Positions 24,781 through 37,324 of a stretch of 64,000 nucleotides of DNA are shown here, one piece after another (the stretch's first letter is position 1; each line of letters begins with the position of its first letter). The DNA comes from Saururus chinensis (Eukaryota > Streptophyta > Magnoliopsida > Piperales > Saururaceae). The notes under the pieces are model-generated. The model saw only the letters and a program-made list of their open reading frames with translations, did not search any database and had not been told where the DNA came from. The translations under genes were made by a program, and so were the position numbers. The stretch spans positions 10,756,995-10,820,994 of the forward strand of contig CP141142.1 in NCBI GenBank assembly GCA_035235625.1, given 5' to 3'.

Positions 24781-26169
24781 ACCATGCCTATGATATTATA
24801 GAGTTTCCCGTTGTTCCACAATGATTTCTAAGCTAAAAGTTTACATCAAGAATTGGAGGACCTCGGTGCTTAGTAAGATTTCTAAGATTACACATTGTAG
24901 GATACAAAATGAAAAAAAAAAAAGACAGATCAATTTCTAAAAAATATCTTATACAGATCTTCTTATTGGTCATAAAAATCATTGTGAACATTAACATTTG
25001 ATCAAGAATGAGACCAAACTCAAGAAATGGAGAATAAATGCTATGACCACACCCATTTTTATAAAAGCTAAGAACTTTCTACTATCAACAAGAGAAAAAA
25101 GGTGAATGCAAATACCTAATTAATGATACAAAGAATGCCTTGAAGTTTTCTGGGTTTCTTTGGGCACATGTAAACAAAATCTTCAAAGTTTTTCTGGGCA
25201 CATGCAATCAAATTCTTCAAAGTGTTCCGGTTTTTTCTTGGCAAAATTTTTTCAAAGTGGCACTAGTTTTTCTAGGTTTGCCCGGCTTCCTTCAAACAAA
25301 TCTTTCACAAATATGCTGCTAAATGTCCCTTTGGAATGAGATCCGGAGAAGAAAAATACCTCTAAAGGTGTCATTATTAATACAGGACAATATAAATTTA
25401 ATACCTCTAAAGGTGTTATTTTTATCATGCACTAGGTTGGAGAGAGATGTCTGCTTTCCCATTCATCTTGTTTTATCTAATGTTCCCTAGTGGCTATTTC
25501 CACAATTCTTAATGCAAAATCGTTGGCACTGTGTCTTCACTCGAGCTCCATGGCTTTCTCGATAAGTATTGCCTGGCAATGTAACTGTAGTCATTCTGAT
25601 GATACACATGATATACATTCCAGATAACCTCTCTTTTCTGATCCCAGTGATTCTGGTCATCAGGGCGGTAAATGAGTAACCACTTCACCCTCAGTTAAAC
25701 GGAACAAAATAGTTTAGTCGAAATTGTCTTTTCCAGTTGGGGAAGTGAGAAAATTTCAGGGAAATTTATCTGACCTGCTTCACAAGTAAAGAGGCTCTGG
25801 GCATACCCTAACCAATGAAGACGGTCTATAGGACGGTCATTATAGCAAACAAAGGCAACATAAGTGGCATATAATGGTCAAAGGTATCTTCATACCTTCA
25901 TTTTATCCATACTCAGCAGTGCTACTAACTTGTCCTAAATGAAAAATTCATAAATAAGGAAAATATGAAGCAACAGGCCTAAATCGCAAACAAAATTGCC
26001 AATTCAGTGATACACTGATCTACTACAATTTTCAATATAAGTTCCACGATCTCCTTCCATCTCTGAGTAGCATTGCATACGGTACTTGTGGGGGCACTTT
26101 TATGTACGCTGTTGTTGCTTGATCTCCATCAAATAAAAAGAGTATCGAGCTAGGGGTGACAAAAAATCC
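24781..26169. other. region downstream of the CITRX gene
   Basis: No gene is visible. Near 25140-25260 the phrase tttctgggcacatg(c/t)aa-caaa-cttcaaagt is repeated about twice, and aatacctctaaaggtgt recurs near 25360 and 25410. The last hundred or so bases before 26170 would be the 3' UTR of the minus-strand gene. Confidence 0.35.
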
Positions 26170-28227
26170 TCACATTTCATTGTCTATTATTTCTCTGATC
26201 ATATCAGTCGGAATAAGGCCTTCAGTCCGGATCGCATCCTTGCCTGGATCTGCACTGATGAAATATAGCGTGGGCAATCCGCGGACCTGACAATATAAAA
26301 GTTAACGGCTTCATAGGTTAGGAAGGGAAACAAATAAATTGAATGAATTGGAGACGCACAGATAAAGATATATACAGAGGGAGACTTCTGAGAGTTACCT
26401 GCATATCACGTGCAAATTCATACTCATCATCAGTGTCAACCTTCACAAACAAAGCATTGTTCTCATACTCGACAGCAAGCTGAGAATCATGCACAAAAAA
26501 AACATTAGCAACAATCCGCTTGATTCTGCAAATAGCATCTTTATCAGTTCTTGCTACCAAGAGTTTCTTCTAGTATATGGAAAAAGTATTTTGTAAATTT
26601 AACCAGAATGCTCCTACAAATACAGTCAATTTCAGTATTCCATGAACTCAGAAACGAGAAAAAACTGTACCAAGCAGTCAAAAGCAGTGATATTGCTCAA
26701 TAACAGTCTTCACTACTGGCTTATATTTATCCAGCTTCCCACCCAGCAAGAGCTAAATATGCATTGAAAGAACAAATTACCTAAACTAGCTTAACCCCAA
26801 AGTTTTAAAAATAAAGACTGACAAATGCAAATTCACATGTGGTATCACCATAAGAAATGTGGAAATAAGTCCAGTTCCTTGAACCAACTATATACTAGTA
26901 AACAAAGACAAATGATAAGTAGGAAAGTTTTCTGCTAACAAGATGATTTTTTGAAGTAATTTGAGGAGGAATTTATGACACACCATATGTTTATGAAGAG
27001 ATTCTCAGGTACTAATCACAATTATGAATTGCCTTGCATTTCGAGTATCATACAGTCTTTGGTGCTAGATATCTCTCCAAAGAAAACCAAAATGCAATAA
27101 CTGCAATTACTGAATTAATTTCCTTCAACAAAGAGAATGATTGACATGTAACTGATAGCCCAAAATCACTAAGTTAAGGAATTTCCTCAACATTGTTGCA
27201 ACAAGTTGTTTCAAACCCGTCACAAAGTGATAGGGACATGCAACACAGTATTCACTTATTATTTGGCAAAAAACAATTAAACAAGATGTACACAGATTAT
27301 ACAGATCTATAATCCCTTTTTATTTTTATCACTATTCACACCACTTAACTTCCACATATTTCAATAAAAAAAATCCAAATATGGATTTTAGCTAATGGGG
27401 CAGGTTCTACATACAAATAACAACTTGCCCAATCCAATCATATCACTAAAAAAAAAAGAGAGAATTTTCCCAAGAACTCCATTTAATCTATACATAGAAC
27501 ATGGAACAATCTATGCTCAATAATACATAGAACATTCAACTTCATCCGATTCAGCCCAAGTCATCTAGTCTAGGACTTCTGGTTTACTTGAAATTAGCTG
27601 ATGAACTCAGTGACAGAAAGCTATTACAGTGATTCTCTAAGAAAGGGTAATTTTTAAACTCATAAATGAACATTACATCTCCGCTTCAATATGTGTCAGT
27701 TCGAAATAGAAATGGACAATTCATTTAATTTCCAAAACACATTGGTCATTACAGCAAAAATAACCCAACTCAATAGAAAAGCCAGAACGGAAAGAAAAGA
27801 GTAGGTCCTACCATTTCCAGCTCCTGGGCCATTAATATACAGGGACCGCACCAGGTAGCATAGAAATCGACGATGACAGGTACACTTCTCTCCCCTCTCA
27901 CAAGCTCCTCCACCTCCTTTGCAGACACCTTCTTCTGAAAATCCACCAAAACCCACAAAAGAAATCTCATCAAAATATCATCTTTTCCACAATATAAGCC
28001 AAACTGGTATGAAATACTCAAAGAAACAGAGCACATACCACAAGATAGTCCTGCCTGACGTACTTTCCGGATATGGCCTTGCAGAAAAGCTTAGCTGTGG
28101 ATGAAGAACGGAGGGAAGGAGGAAGAAAGCTGCTGGAGGATGAGGAAGAGGAAGAGGAAGAGGAAGAGGAAGAAGAAGAAGAGAAGCGAAGTGATGAGAA
28201 GGAAGAAGCCGTTTGAATGAGAGCCAT
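26170..28227 (-). CDS. CITRX: chloroplast thioredoxin-like protein CITRX (TRX z)
   Basis: Four exons on the minus strand (28227-28039, 27934-27812, 26479-26399, 26286-26170) have canonical GT-AG borders and sum to 510 nt, giving 169 aa. Residues 1-45 form a Ser-rich chloroplast transit peptide. The mature part begins KAISGKYVRQDYLVKKVSAK. The thioredoxin active site WCGPC is at residues 91-95 within IVDFYATWCGPCILMAQELE. The conserved cis-Pro region is VRGLPTLYFIS and the end is EGLIPTDMIREIIDNEM, matching the plant CITRX/TRX z family closely in length and sequence. In known plants this thioredoxin acts in plastids with PEP-associated FLN proteins and in chloroplast transcription; the tomato protein was found as a Cf-9 interactor. 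Intron 2 (27811-26480) is 1.3 kb. I see no defect. Confidence 0.96.
28130..28196 (-). repeat. serine-codon microsatellite in the CITRX transit peptide
   Basis: A run of TCC/TCT codons encodes about 16 consecutive serines in the N-terminal targeting region. The tract keeps frame. Transit peptides tolerate such length variation. Confidence 0.85.
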
Positions 28228-28940
28228 GGCCTTGTAGGCGCCAGAGAGCCAAAGGGGAGAGAGCCTTGAGCAGAATCTTATCTGCTAACTCTACTTCGTC
28301 CGATGTTCGGACATTGTCCACACTCACCCCGACGAAAACGAGAGTTTTAAAACCCGTCCGGTCTTACCCGGTCCGACTGGACAAATTAGTTCCCCGCCGT
28401 CGTTATAAAATTTCAGTAGCATGGGAGAAACTAGGACTCTGGCCACCATTCCGGGTCATTAAGTAGGGCCAGTTATTAAAACACGGGTTGAAAGATAAAC
28501 CTTTCATGCTGGCCATTATGTTAGTTTATACAAGCACGTATTTACTATTTACTAAAGTAGGCTTATTCATGCAAAAACTTATTCACGTAGGAACTTGTAT
28601 ATGTAAAAAGATTTTTAACTAAAATACCCTCCCCTAAATGCCTCTTTCTGCTTGTTCGTCTCTCTTTGCGCTTGTTCGTCACCCTAGTTGTACAGTCGTG
28701 ACTATTCATCTACAAGAGCCGTTTCCGCCTTCACCACCTCCGAGAGACCATCCTCTTTTGCTTCTCTCTCAGAGATAGGTTTGTGAGGATCGTTGTTAGG
28801 GCATTTAAACCTAGTGTGGGTATCTCTATGGTAAATTTTACGTACTCCTACTAAACGAGATTTTAATTTCAGCACTTTCCCTCTTAGCTTTAGTGGATTA
28901 GTACACTACCTTAAGGATTTGATGACTCCTTTGGGCCTTT
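28228..28940. other. upstream region of CITRX
   Basis: It should contain the CITRX 5' UTR and promoter (minus-strand gene), but I cannot place a TATA box or start site. From about 28480 the sequence is AT-rich and then runs into copia remnants. No other gene is visible. Confidence 0.3.
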
Positions 28941-28984
28941 ACTTTTTTTTAGAGAACATAAGTTCTCTATTGAGAGCATAAGAT

Positions 28985-30390
28985 TTCTCTCATTCCTTTT
29001 CAAGCTCAGCCTTAAGGGTATCAACCTCACTCACTAGCTCTCTATTCACGCCAATCAACTTGATTGTCTCTTGAGAGGCAGATTCAAGTATGTCATCATT
29101 TTTCTTCAACTCCCTCTCAAGTTTACTAATTTTTCTAGTTACTAACATGACATGTTTAATAAGATCTCTGTTCATTGACTAAATTAATGTCAAAAGAAGA
29201 ATATAAGTTTAAATGACTGGAATTTAACTCATGGGGCCCTTCAAAAAAACTAACTTCCTTCACACTTGCATGGAAGGTAGTGAAGTTGCACAACTCTTTG
29301 TCCTCAGATGAGCTCTCATATGAGAATGTTACTTGAAGCACTGTCCCATCTTCTTTCTATCTTATCCCTTAAACCTCTTAGGTTTATCCTCAAAAGAACT
29401 ATCAGACTCATGGTTAGGACAATCGGTAGCAAAATGTCCTAATTTACTACACTTAAAACACTTGGTATTCTTCTTGTTAGATTCTTTGACTTGTCATCCT
29501 TTCTCTCTCCTTGTTTCCTCCATGAAAATTGTCCTCTCTTTTTACCCTTAAAGTTCTGAGATTTAAAGGATTTCTTAAATTTCTTAGCCAAAAAGACTAT
29601 ATTTCCATATCAGTTTCACTCTTATCAGATTCCTCTTAGGTGTTGAAAGCTTTAGATTTCTTAGACATCTTCTTTGTAGTTTTCAATGTAGTTTATTTTC
29701 TTTTTATTTTTTCAAATAATTTTTTCTTATTTTCATATGACTCTTCTTGCATTTCAAAAGTTCTTAGGTTTCCAATAAGCTCCCTTATGTCTAAGGTGTT
29801 AATCTTTTTAGATTCATTAATTGCAATTACCTTGACCTTGAATTTTGAGAACAAGGAACTAAGGGTTTTTCTTACAACTAAATAGTCAGGATTTGGTTCT
29901 CCTAATTAGTCATATGTGTTTACTATGTCGAAAATCTTGGTATAGTAGTCAGACACTATCTCCACCTCCTCACTCATCATTATGTTATTAAATTCTAAAG
30001 TGAACATTTGTAATCTAGTGATTTATACCTCATTGGTTTCCTCATTGTACTTTACTAATTTTATCCCAAGAAATTTTAGTAAAGGTACAATTTGAGATTA
30101 ACCTATGTTAGCTTTTGCCCATAGCATTAAACAACGCACTCATAGCCTTACTATTGTAGTTTACAATTTTAGTCTCACTATCATCTCAATCACATTCATC
30201 TTTTAGAATTAGGTAACCCTCCTTACCCTTGGTCATGGGTGGACTTCAGCCTTTAAAACTTTTTTCCAAGTATCGCCATTTAGCGCTTGAATGAAGGTTC
30301 TCATTCAATTTTTCCAATAGGAAAAATTTTGGTCCGATTCATGGGATTTCCCAAGTCCCTCTGTTCAACACTATTGTTTGAGGTTGTCAT
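28985..30390 (-). pseudogene. Ty1/copia gag (UBN2/CCHC type), decayed
   Basis: A minus-strand start near 30390 opens MTTSNNSVEQRDLGNP and continues through frame breaks to DSETKIVNYSKAMSALFNAMG. A zinc knuckle near 29460-29410 reads CFKCSKLGHFATDC (CX2CX4HX4C intact). A coiled-coil tail (29175-28990, KISKLERELKKNDDILE) follows. Many stops occur. The same family recurs at 38400-39972. Confidence 0.75.
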
Positions 30391-30670
30391 TCTCATACTA
30401 AGAAGGAAGAATTCAAACAACTAATCTAACAAAACAAAGAAAAAAAAATTATCTATGCAAAAGAAAGATAAACAAAGCAAGCACAAATCAGGGCAAATCG
30501 AGCAAGAAACAAGCAATTCTAACACTATAAAAGAATAAATTTCCTAACTTAAGCAAATTACCCACTATCAAGCAAATTTAGAAAAATTGAGCAAGTCTAG
30601 CACAACGCAATTGAAACAAGCATGCATATTATGATAGATTTCATAATAAAACTCATGTATTGGATCTTTA

Positions 30671-30683
30671 CCCTCGGCTACCA
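30671..30683 (-). other. possible primer binding site of the copia remnant
   Basis: TGGTAGCCGAGGG on the minus strand resembles the initiator-Met site TGGTATCAGAG(C) and lies about 280 bp upstream of the gag start. The match is imperfect. Confidence 0.4.
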
Positions 30684-31970
30684 CTTGAGAGTTTAGTATC
30701 CTACAAAACCCCTAAATTGAATTATCACATTGCTCCTAAAACTAGTACTTTTAATCAAGTAAGAATTAAGAGATACAACCTCTATATGTTGCAAGAATTT
30801 ATATAGTGGAAACTAACATGAAATCCTAAACAAAGTAGATGATTAATCTATCAAACAATCGACACAATCACGTAAGCATTCGTATAACATTTTTTTACGT
30901 GCAAAACCCCAACTAGGGTAAAAAATCATAGCAGACTCTCTAGGCCAAATCAATGCACTGGCAAGCAATAACTTACAATACCCAAAAAACAACCAACCAG
31001 CATCTAGTGACTCAAAATAAACAAAAACCATTTTCTCTGTTTGGTCCTCTTTGTTGTTGACCTTCAAGTTTCACCCTCCGTTGAACCTTGAACCTTTCAT
31101 TCTTTGTGTTTCGTCTTCATCTTCTTCTAGTTCCTCAATTAAATATGCCTTCTTTGATCGTTGATTCTCCTTGAGTTTCTTCAATTACTCCTTGATCAAG
31201 AATTTGTTGCACTTCTTCAAGATGTGTGTGTGAAGTTGTTATGCATTCACTCTTTGATCATTCACCCATATGGATTTTTGTCACAAAAACTATGGAAAAT
31301 TTAGGAAAACTCTTGGTAAGGCCTCTACTTTTTTTTTTCTCAAATAATGGTTTACCTTTTTCTATCTCGACCATACTTAGTACTTTTATAGTCTTAAGTT
31401 GGTCTAGGTTAAAGAACCCAACTTAGAAAAGACTATATTCTAGAATCCTAAACTAGTCAAAATTTTCACCAAACAATTGATCATTTTAACAGGTGATCAA
31501 TCATTCACCTATCAAGTTTGAATGAAATACCTAAATGATCGATCCTTTACCTAGGTGATTAATTTTTTGATCCCTCGAGTAGAAAATTAGAAAACTAAGC
31601 CACCAAGAGATTGATCCTTTAGACAGTGTGTTAAAAAACAATCGATCCCTCGGGAACAATTTTTGATTTTGAACCATCTTTTACTAAAACTCCCAAAATC
31701 ACTTCTAAGAATTATTTCTACTTAAATCTAAGTAATTTATGTATGTGCGTGTGTATTATATCTTTAAACTCTGACACTCAATGTAGTCTTCAACCTTGAA
31801 CCTTCAAAACATGTATGTTCCTATTTTTCAAGTCTTTCAATTCCAAATATAACTCAACCACAACCCTAACCTAATCAAACTTTAAGACTAACACCATAAA
31901 TGAAGCTTTCACATAGCTTTGCTCATCGAAATTATCCAATTACAATACATATTTCATCATATATTTTAAC
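30684..31970 (-). repeat. probable LTR-like flank of the copia gag remnant
   Basis: If 30671-30683 is the PBS, the 5' LTR lies here on the minus strand. The stretch has no gene and contains iterated gatcgatc/gattgatca-type motifs near 31480-31660. Similar motifs occur in the LTR-like region at 32855-33500. I could not find exact LTR ends. Confidence 0.35.
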
Positions 31971-31971
31971 A

Positions 31972-32771
31972 GTTATGGTTGTTACAAGCTGAGCATGTGG
32001 AGACGGTTTTACATAGGTATAACATGGCTACAACCAAGACGATAGGTACTCCATCGGCCACACACTTAAAACTTTCTAAGGATCAAGCCCAATCTACTTT
32101 AGAGGAGCATAAGCACATGGCATGTTTGCCCTGTGCCTCAATAGTTGGCAATCTTATGTATGCTACTACATGCATTAGGCACTGCTTTTATAGTGAGAGT
32201 AGTAGCAAGATACATGAGTGATCCAAGTAAATAACACTAGGAGGTAGTGAAGTGGATTATGAAGTATCTTGAGAGTACTTGAGGAATGACTCTATTTTGG
32301 TGGGACATAGGTAAAGTTGTAGGGATATGAGGACTCAGATGAACTGGTGACTCTGATAGCACAAAGAGCACTATAGGGTATGTCTTTACATTGGTTGGTG
32401 GTGTTGGTCACCGACAAGCACAATTGCAAAAGATGGTGACACTATCTTCCATAGAGGCAAAATACATTGCAGCTACAAAGGAGGGCAAGGTAATGGTTTG
32501 GTTAAAGGTGTTTTTGAAAGAAATAGACAATGAGCAGGGTGAATGTTGGTTGTACTCAGACAACTGAAGTGTCATTTACCTTGCAAAGAATGTAGCATTT
32601 TATTCAAGGATAAAGCATATTGCCATCAAATATTATTTTATCATATTACTTATAGAAGGACAATCTCCACCTGAGAAGATTCAAACTAAGGAAAATCCTA
32701 CTGACATGTTGGCCAAAGTGGTTATTATGGAGAAGCTCAACAGTTGCTCAACTTTGATTAGTTTTCATTGA
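31972..32771 (+). pseudogene. Ty1/copia RT end and RNase H, decayed
   Basis: Plus-strand frames read LQAEHVETVLHRYNM, then HMACLPCASIVGNLMYATTC, STIGYVFTLVGG, LQKMVTLSSIEAKYIAAT, VMVWLKVFLKEI, SRIKHIAIKYYFI and NPTDMLAK. This is the canonical order at the end of copia pol. Frameshifts and an in-frame stop (before SVIYLAKN) mark a dead copy. Everything upstream of the last RT motif is missing. Confidence 0.85.
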
Positions 32772-32837
32772 TTAAAGACTAATGTTTGTCCCACGAAATT
32801 GCTTTATTTTGTAGGAGAACAACTTTAAAATTGTTGA

Positions 32838-32853
32838 CTTCAAGTGGGAGATT
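32838..32853 (+). other. polypurine tract of the copia remnant
   Basis: The sequence caagtgggagatta follows the end of pol, matching the AAGTGGGAGATTGT tract that typically precedes a copia 3' LTR. Confidence 0.6.
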
Positions 32854-33500
32854 ATTTTGAGTAAGGTGAAACCCGATTGGTCTCCCAAGTTGGAGATTGT
32901 GAAAGGGTATGGAAGACTATCGAGAATCAAATGATTGATCACTAGCATTGGGCAATCAAATAGTTAAATTATTGGAAGTTGAGTCAGAGGCAATGATAGA
33001 TCGCCATGCACAAGTGATTGATCATTAAAGTTACTAGAAGTTGCATCAAGAGGAAGTGATTGATTTTCGGGTCAACTATTGATCATTCAAGCTACTGGAG
33101 GCACACAGATTCTAAAGCGATTGATCACCAAGCACGGGCAATTAGTCAATGACTAGAAACGTGATTTGCTCTTATTTAGACTCTTTTTGATTGGCTACCC
33201 TGGGAGTTCTTTCTCCAAATAGCTATATTCAGGCTTATACGACCCTTGGGGTATTTAAGGGCTCTTATAACCCTAGGAGGGTTGAAGTATTGTACAAGCT
33301 TATGCTTTTGGGAGCTGAGTGGGTTTAAGAGCTTCATGATTGTAATATTTTCCTATATATCATTATTTTGATTAATTGTGGCTTTGTGTGTAACAGGTGG
33401 AAGTTGGTACATTGCTAGATGACCTTAAATCTTGTATGTTCCCTTGTTGCATTCATATATTGTTGTGGATCAAGTGTTGTTTCATCCTAACAATATTAGC
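32854..33500 (+). repeat. probable 3' LTR of the copia remnant
   Basis: It starts immediately after the polypurine tract and is non-coding, with repeated gattgatca-type motifs. The end near 33500 (tttcatcctaacaat) is inferred from the usual LTR pattern; no partner LTR was aligned. Confidence 0.4.
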
Positions 33501-33687
33501 CTGCTCTCGATTTATGTGCTAAGCAAACAAAGTCTGCTCTAGGTTTGTAATGATATTATGTTCTTGTCCAATGGAATATGTGTGGCATAAGGTTGTATGA
33601 TGTTCTTGCCTAACAATAAACTTTAGGCTGAAGGATCACCACCATGAAGACGAAAGTATTATAAAATGATTAAGAAACAAGAGTTGC

Positions 33688-33707
33688 GGGGGGGGGGGGG
33701 GGGGGGG
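33688..33707. repeat. poly-G tract (20 G)
   Basis: Twenty consecutive G on the plus strand. Length in the assembly may be unreliable. Confidence 0.9.
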
Positions 33708-34003
33708 TTTGGAATGCTCAATGTCCTCCCAACCCTATCTGATGTAACAAGTTGGGATAGATCCATAGGCCTAAATCTTGTTGGTAGTTTTTTCTTTCTT
33801 TGTTTTTTTCTTCGAGCCAACAATTGATTATATATAACCAAGGGTGGAGCCAGGTTTTTGCTTAAGTGGGGCAAAGAATTTTGTTTTGAAATTTATCAAC
33901 ACAAATTAGACAAAAAAATGCTACTAATATTTTACAATTGTCGATGACGAGTTCTCATATTTTGGAACTATTGGATAATAGATCCATTATGAATATTACT
34001 TAA

Positions 34004-34110
34004 TACTCCCTTTGTCCTATAGTAATGTTTCCATTTAGTTTTTCAAAAGGACTTAAAATTAGTTCATTTTGAATAATCAAATGTAGCTATTATGTGGGAC
34101 ATAGAGAATA
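34004..34110. mobile_element. short Stowaway-like MITE
   Basis: The left end (tactccctttgtcctatagtaatg) and the reverse complement of the right end (tattctctatgtcccacataatag) form a terminal inverted repeat, and TA lies outside the ends. Length is 107 bp. Such ctccctttgtcc termini are typical of Tc1/mariner MITEs. Confidence 0.65.
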
Positions 34111-34413
34111 CATCTTTTTCAAAATATGCGACTAAACAATTATTTATTCATTTATCACTCCTTAGAATATTTAATATGCTCTTTATTATCTTCATAGTAG
34201 AAAATGTTCGCTCAAATGTTGTTGTTCCACCAATCTTCATAGTAAAAAATGTTCTCTCAACTATTATTGTTACAATAGGTAGGATCAATGTCAATGTGAC
34301 CAACACGTAAACCAAGTGGATGTAGAACATATTCTTTGGTTTCAACCATTTTTCTACAAAACACCAAATTTATTTGAGTTCCAAATATTTGATATTAGTG
34401 TGTATATCAATGA

Positions 34414-34618
34414 TACTTCCTCTGCCCTATATTAATAGCTACATTTGAAAAAATAATGATTTTTATTGAAGGGCGAAACAAAATTCTATGAGAAGGGAAA
34501 ATAAGCTCATGTTAAACTTTTTTAAGTACTCGGTCACTTAAATTGAACAAAATAAATTCATTAATATATAACAAGTTTTTTTGCCAAATAGAGCTATTAA
34601 TTTAGGATGGAGGGAGTA
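34414..34618. mobile_element. Stowaway-like MITE
   Basis: The left terminus (tacttcctctgccctatatt) and right terminus (reverse complement tactccctccatcctaaatt) pair over about 26 bases. The 205-bp element is AT-rich, non-coding and flanked by TA. Confidence 0.75.
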
Positions 34619-34619
34619 T

Positions 34620-35319
34620 AAGTTTTTAGTTTAAAGTCTTCAACATCAACAAGAACAATTAAGTGATTGGAAGGCAACCAACAAATGGAGATGAAGGAAG
34701 ATCGTGGATAATGAGTAGTTCTAATTCTAAGATATGATTGGAGTTGGACAATCACTCATTAGCACTTTTAGGTTTTCTCATTGGTAATAAGTAGTTTTAT
34801 GCGCAAAGTAGGAGTATAAGACAATTTCCACAAGCTTCCTTAATAGTATCCTCGGATTTTATTTAGAAGTTACCAATGGGGTCTTATAGGGCCCACGCAC
34901 TAAAGCATTTTTGTAGTAAGGATTTGACTTTGATAGCATCATATGTCCAATTTTTCTACTACCCATATGAAAAATGCTGACAAAAAATCACAGCATGCCT
35001 ATATTGTGATGATATAAGCTAGTTTTCACTTATAACATATGGACAAGTTTCTACTACCTGTATAAAAATTGCTGACAAAAAATAAAAGGTTTTACCATAT
35101 TTTGGGTCATTGTGGGATGCCTATTTCTCAATATTTTTTGTAAGAATTCCCATTTCTCATATATTTGCCTTTTCCCTACCTTTTTTCCCTCACCTTCACA
35201 TCTCCCTCCTGATCGCTCAAGACGTCTATTGTACAACTCCCGAATAACTTTTTAGCATGTTCTGTCACCATTACACTCCATCTCCCACCTCCTTTCCCTT
35301 CTTCCTTTTCATAGTGGTG
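34620..35319. other. intergenic, no gene seen
   Basis: AT-rich. The phrase ctactacc-tat-aaaattgctgacaaaaaat occurs twice (near 34958 and 35052). No protein or transposon end is recognised. Confidence 0.3.
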
Positions 35320-35324
35320 CCTTC

Positions 35325-36739
35325 TAATCGTTTATAATTAAACCTTTTGCAAGTATACAAGGTAATTGTACTATTATAAGTATTTAAGGGTTGTCAAGCC
35401 TCAGGGATGGATGAATTAATTATTAAATCTAAGAGAAGAATTTTTTGATTAAAAATTAAGAGAACTTAGCCTTAAATCAAATAATGAAAATAAGCAACTA
35501 GACTAAAGGAAGAGATCAATATAATAAAAATTACTTAGGAAATCCAATCCATTATAGAACCATAATATTTTCTTAACCTTTAATCTAAATCTAGTGTGAA
35601 TATGAATAAGTATTCTCAGCTAAGAGCTAGAATTACTTTAGAAAGAATCATTAATTAAATCTTTGGTATGAACTATCTTCGACAATAGCACGAATCATCT
35701 ACACTAAACTAAACTATAGGCATGACTCATCTAATATTAGTATAACTCATCTAATTCATTAATTATATGAACATTAAAGTTATTGCATGACCATCTCATC
35801 TAAATAACAGAAATTAGAATCAATGTAAATTTCAAAACCACATCAATCTATCATTTATAAGACAATAAATCAACATAGATTTGAATAAACATGAAAAACT
35901 CTTCTATTAAAAAGGATATCCTTGTCATTAATCACAACTAAGATCTAAATTATATTAAAAAAAAATTAAAATTTATCTATAGTTTCATCAACTCCGAAGT
36001 AAAAGAAAATTTAGCCTTGTATGGCAGAAGAAGGCGCTTGAATCTTTATTGAAAGCTTTGAATGCTCCTCTATTTTCTTCTCTCTTTTTCACTTTAAAAA
36101 ATCTACTAGAATTCATTAATTTCGAGCCCCATATGGCTTTATATAGGCATAAGAGTCAAAGAAAAAAGTCTTATAGGAAAAGAACTCAAAACTGGCCTAA
36201 AATAGGAAGCTGCATGTTCTCCCGTTTGAACGGCCTGCATGCCTATTCAAATGACTATACTATTTTTGTAATATAGACAATTCTATTTAGTTTTGTGTCC
36301 AATTTTTTTCAGGAAGCTAGGTCTGTTTGCTAGACAATCCATATTCATGTCCAGTTTTATGCTATGTTCACTAGTCTCTTTCCTTCACGTCCATATTAAT
36401 TTTCAACTTGTTTGTAACTCCAAAAAATTATTTAAATCATTTTAAAGTGTGTTAAGAGTATTTTGAATTATTTTAAACATTGTCCAAAGCCTCAATAAGC
36501 GCACCTTACCTACAAAACATAAAAACTTTGCATTTTGGACATGTATAACATAAATAAAATCCTAACTTGATTCAAATACATGCCTAAACTACATATAACT
36601 CCCAAATTAATTCATAATTAAATGAAAAAATTAATATCTATCTAAATATAAATAAACCATAGTTAATTTTAAATTAACCTAATACTACTACCAAATAAGA
36701 TGAAAAGGCTTATAAAGTAGATATATTTCACACTTAAAA
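35325..36739 (-). mobile_element. solo LTR, Athila-type family
   Basis: It matches the LTR at 59652-60951 in reverse orientation and the solo LTR at 47516-48886 in the same orientation (gtttataattaaacc at one end, agatatatttcacactta at the other). Both ends have point changes from the TG/CA termini. A perfect 5-bp target duplication, ccttc, flanks it (35320-35324 and 36740-36744). No internal domain remains. Confidence 0.9.
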
Positions 36740-36744
36740 CCTTC

Positions 36745-37320
36745 TCTGCAAAAGAAAGGACCTCGACCCCTTGGTGGCAGCGGTGCTTTTGCACTTCACC
36801 CATGTTTGCCTCCTCAAAATCTCCTCACACCTCTCCCCTTCTTTGACTTTGTCGACCCATCATAGCTCCCCCCACCATATGATGGAGCCAACAAGAAGCC
36901 CGTCATTCGGGACCATGATGACTCCAAGGACCAACATCACTCCTTCCATGCTTATGCCTGATGTGGTGACCCACACCACTGTTGTCATTGAGGCCTACGC
37001 CAATGGAGACCGCAAAAATGAGGCCCTTACTTCTCAAGTCCTACATGAGGATGCTCTCCTCTAGGGTGAAGCTCAATGCCCACACTTATGCCATGCTAAA
37101 TAAGGGCATGCCCCAGGATGTGCAAAATATTTGATTAATGTGAAGAAACATTTGACCAATGTGCAAAAAAATGTTTTGATATATGTGTTAAATCATTTTG
37201 ACATATGCAGGAAAGCATTTTAACACAAATGTTAAAATGTTTTGGTGTTTTGACATATCTACTAAAGACACAAATGTATGACATTATAAATCTTGAACCG
37301 AAGACATGTAGTTGCAAGAG
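36745..37320 (+). other. unrecognised stretch with a short open frame
   Basis: A plus-strand frame of about 97 codons (36771-37064) is Pro/Ser/Thr/His-rich (PHHMMEPTRSPSFGTMM) and resembles no family I know. It is followed by drifting short repeats of ttttgacatat/gttttgatatat type (37130-37260). Confidence 0.25.
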
Positions 37321-37324
37321 TATG

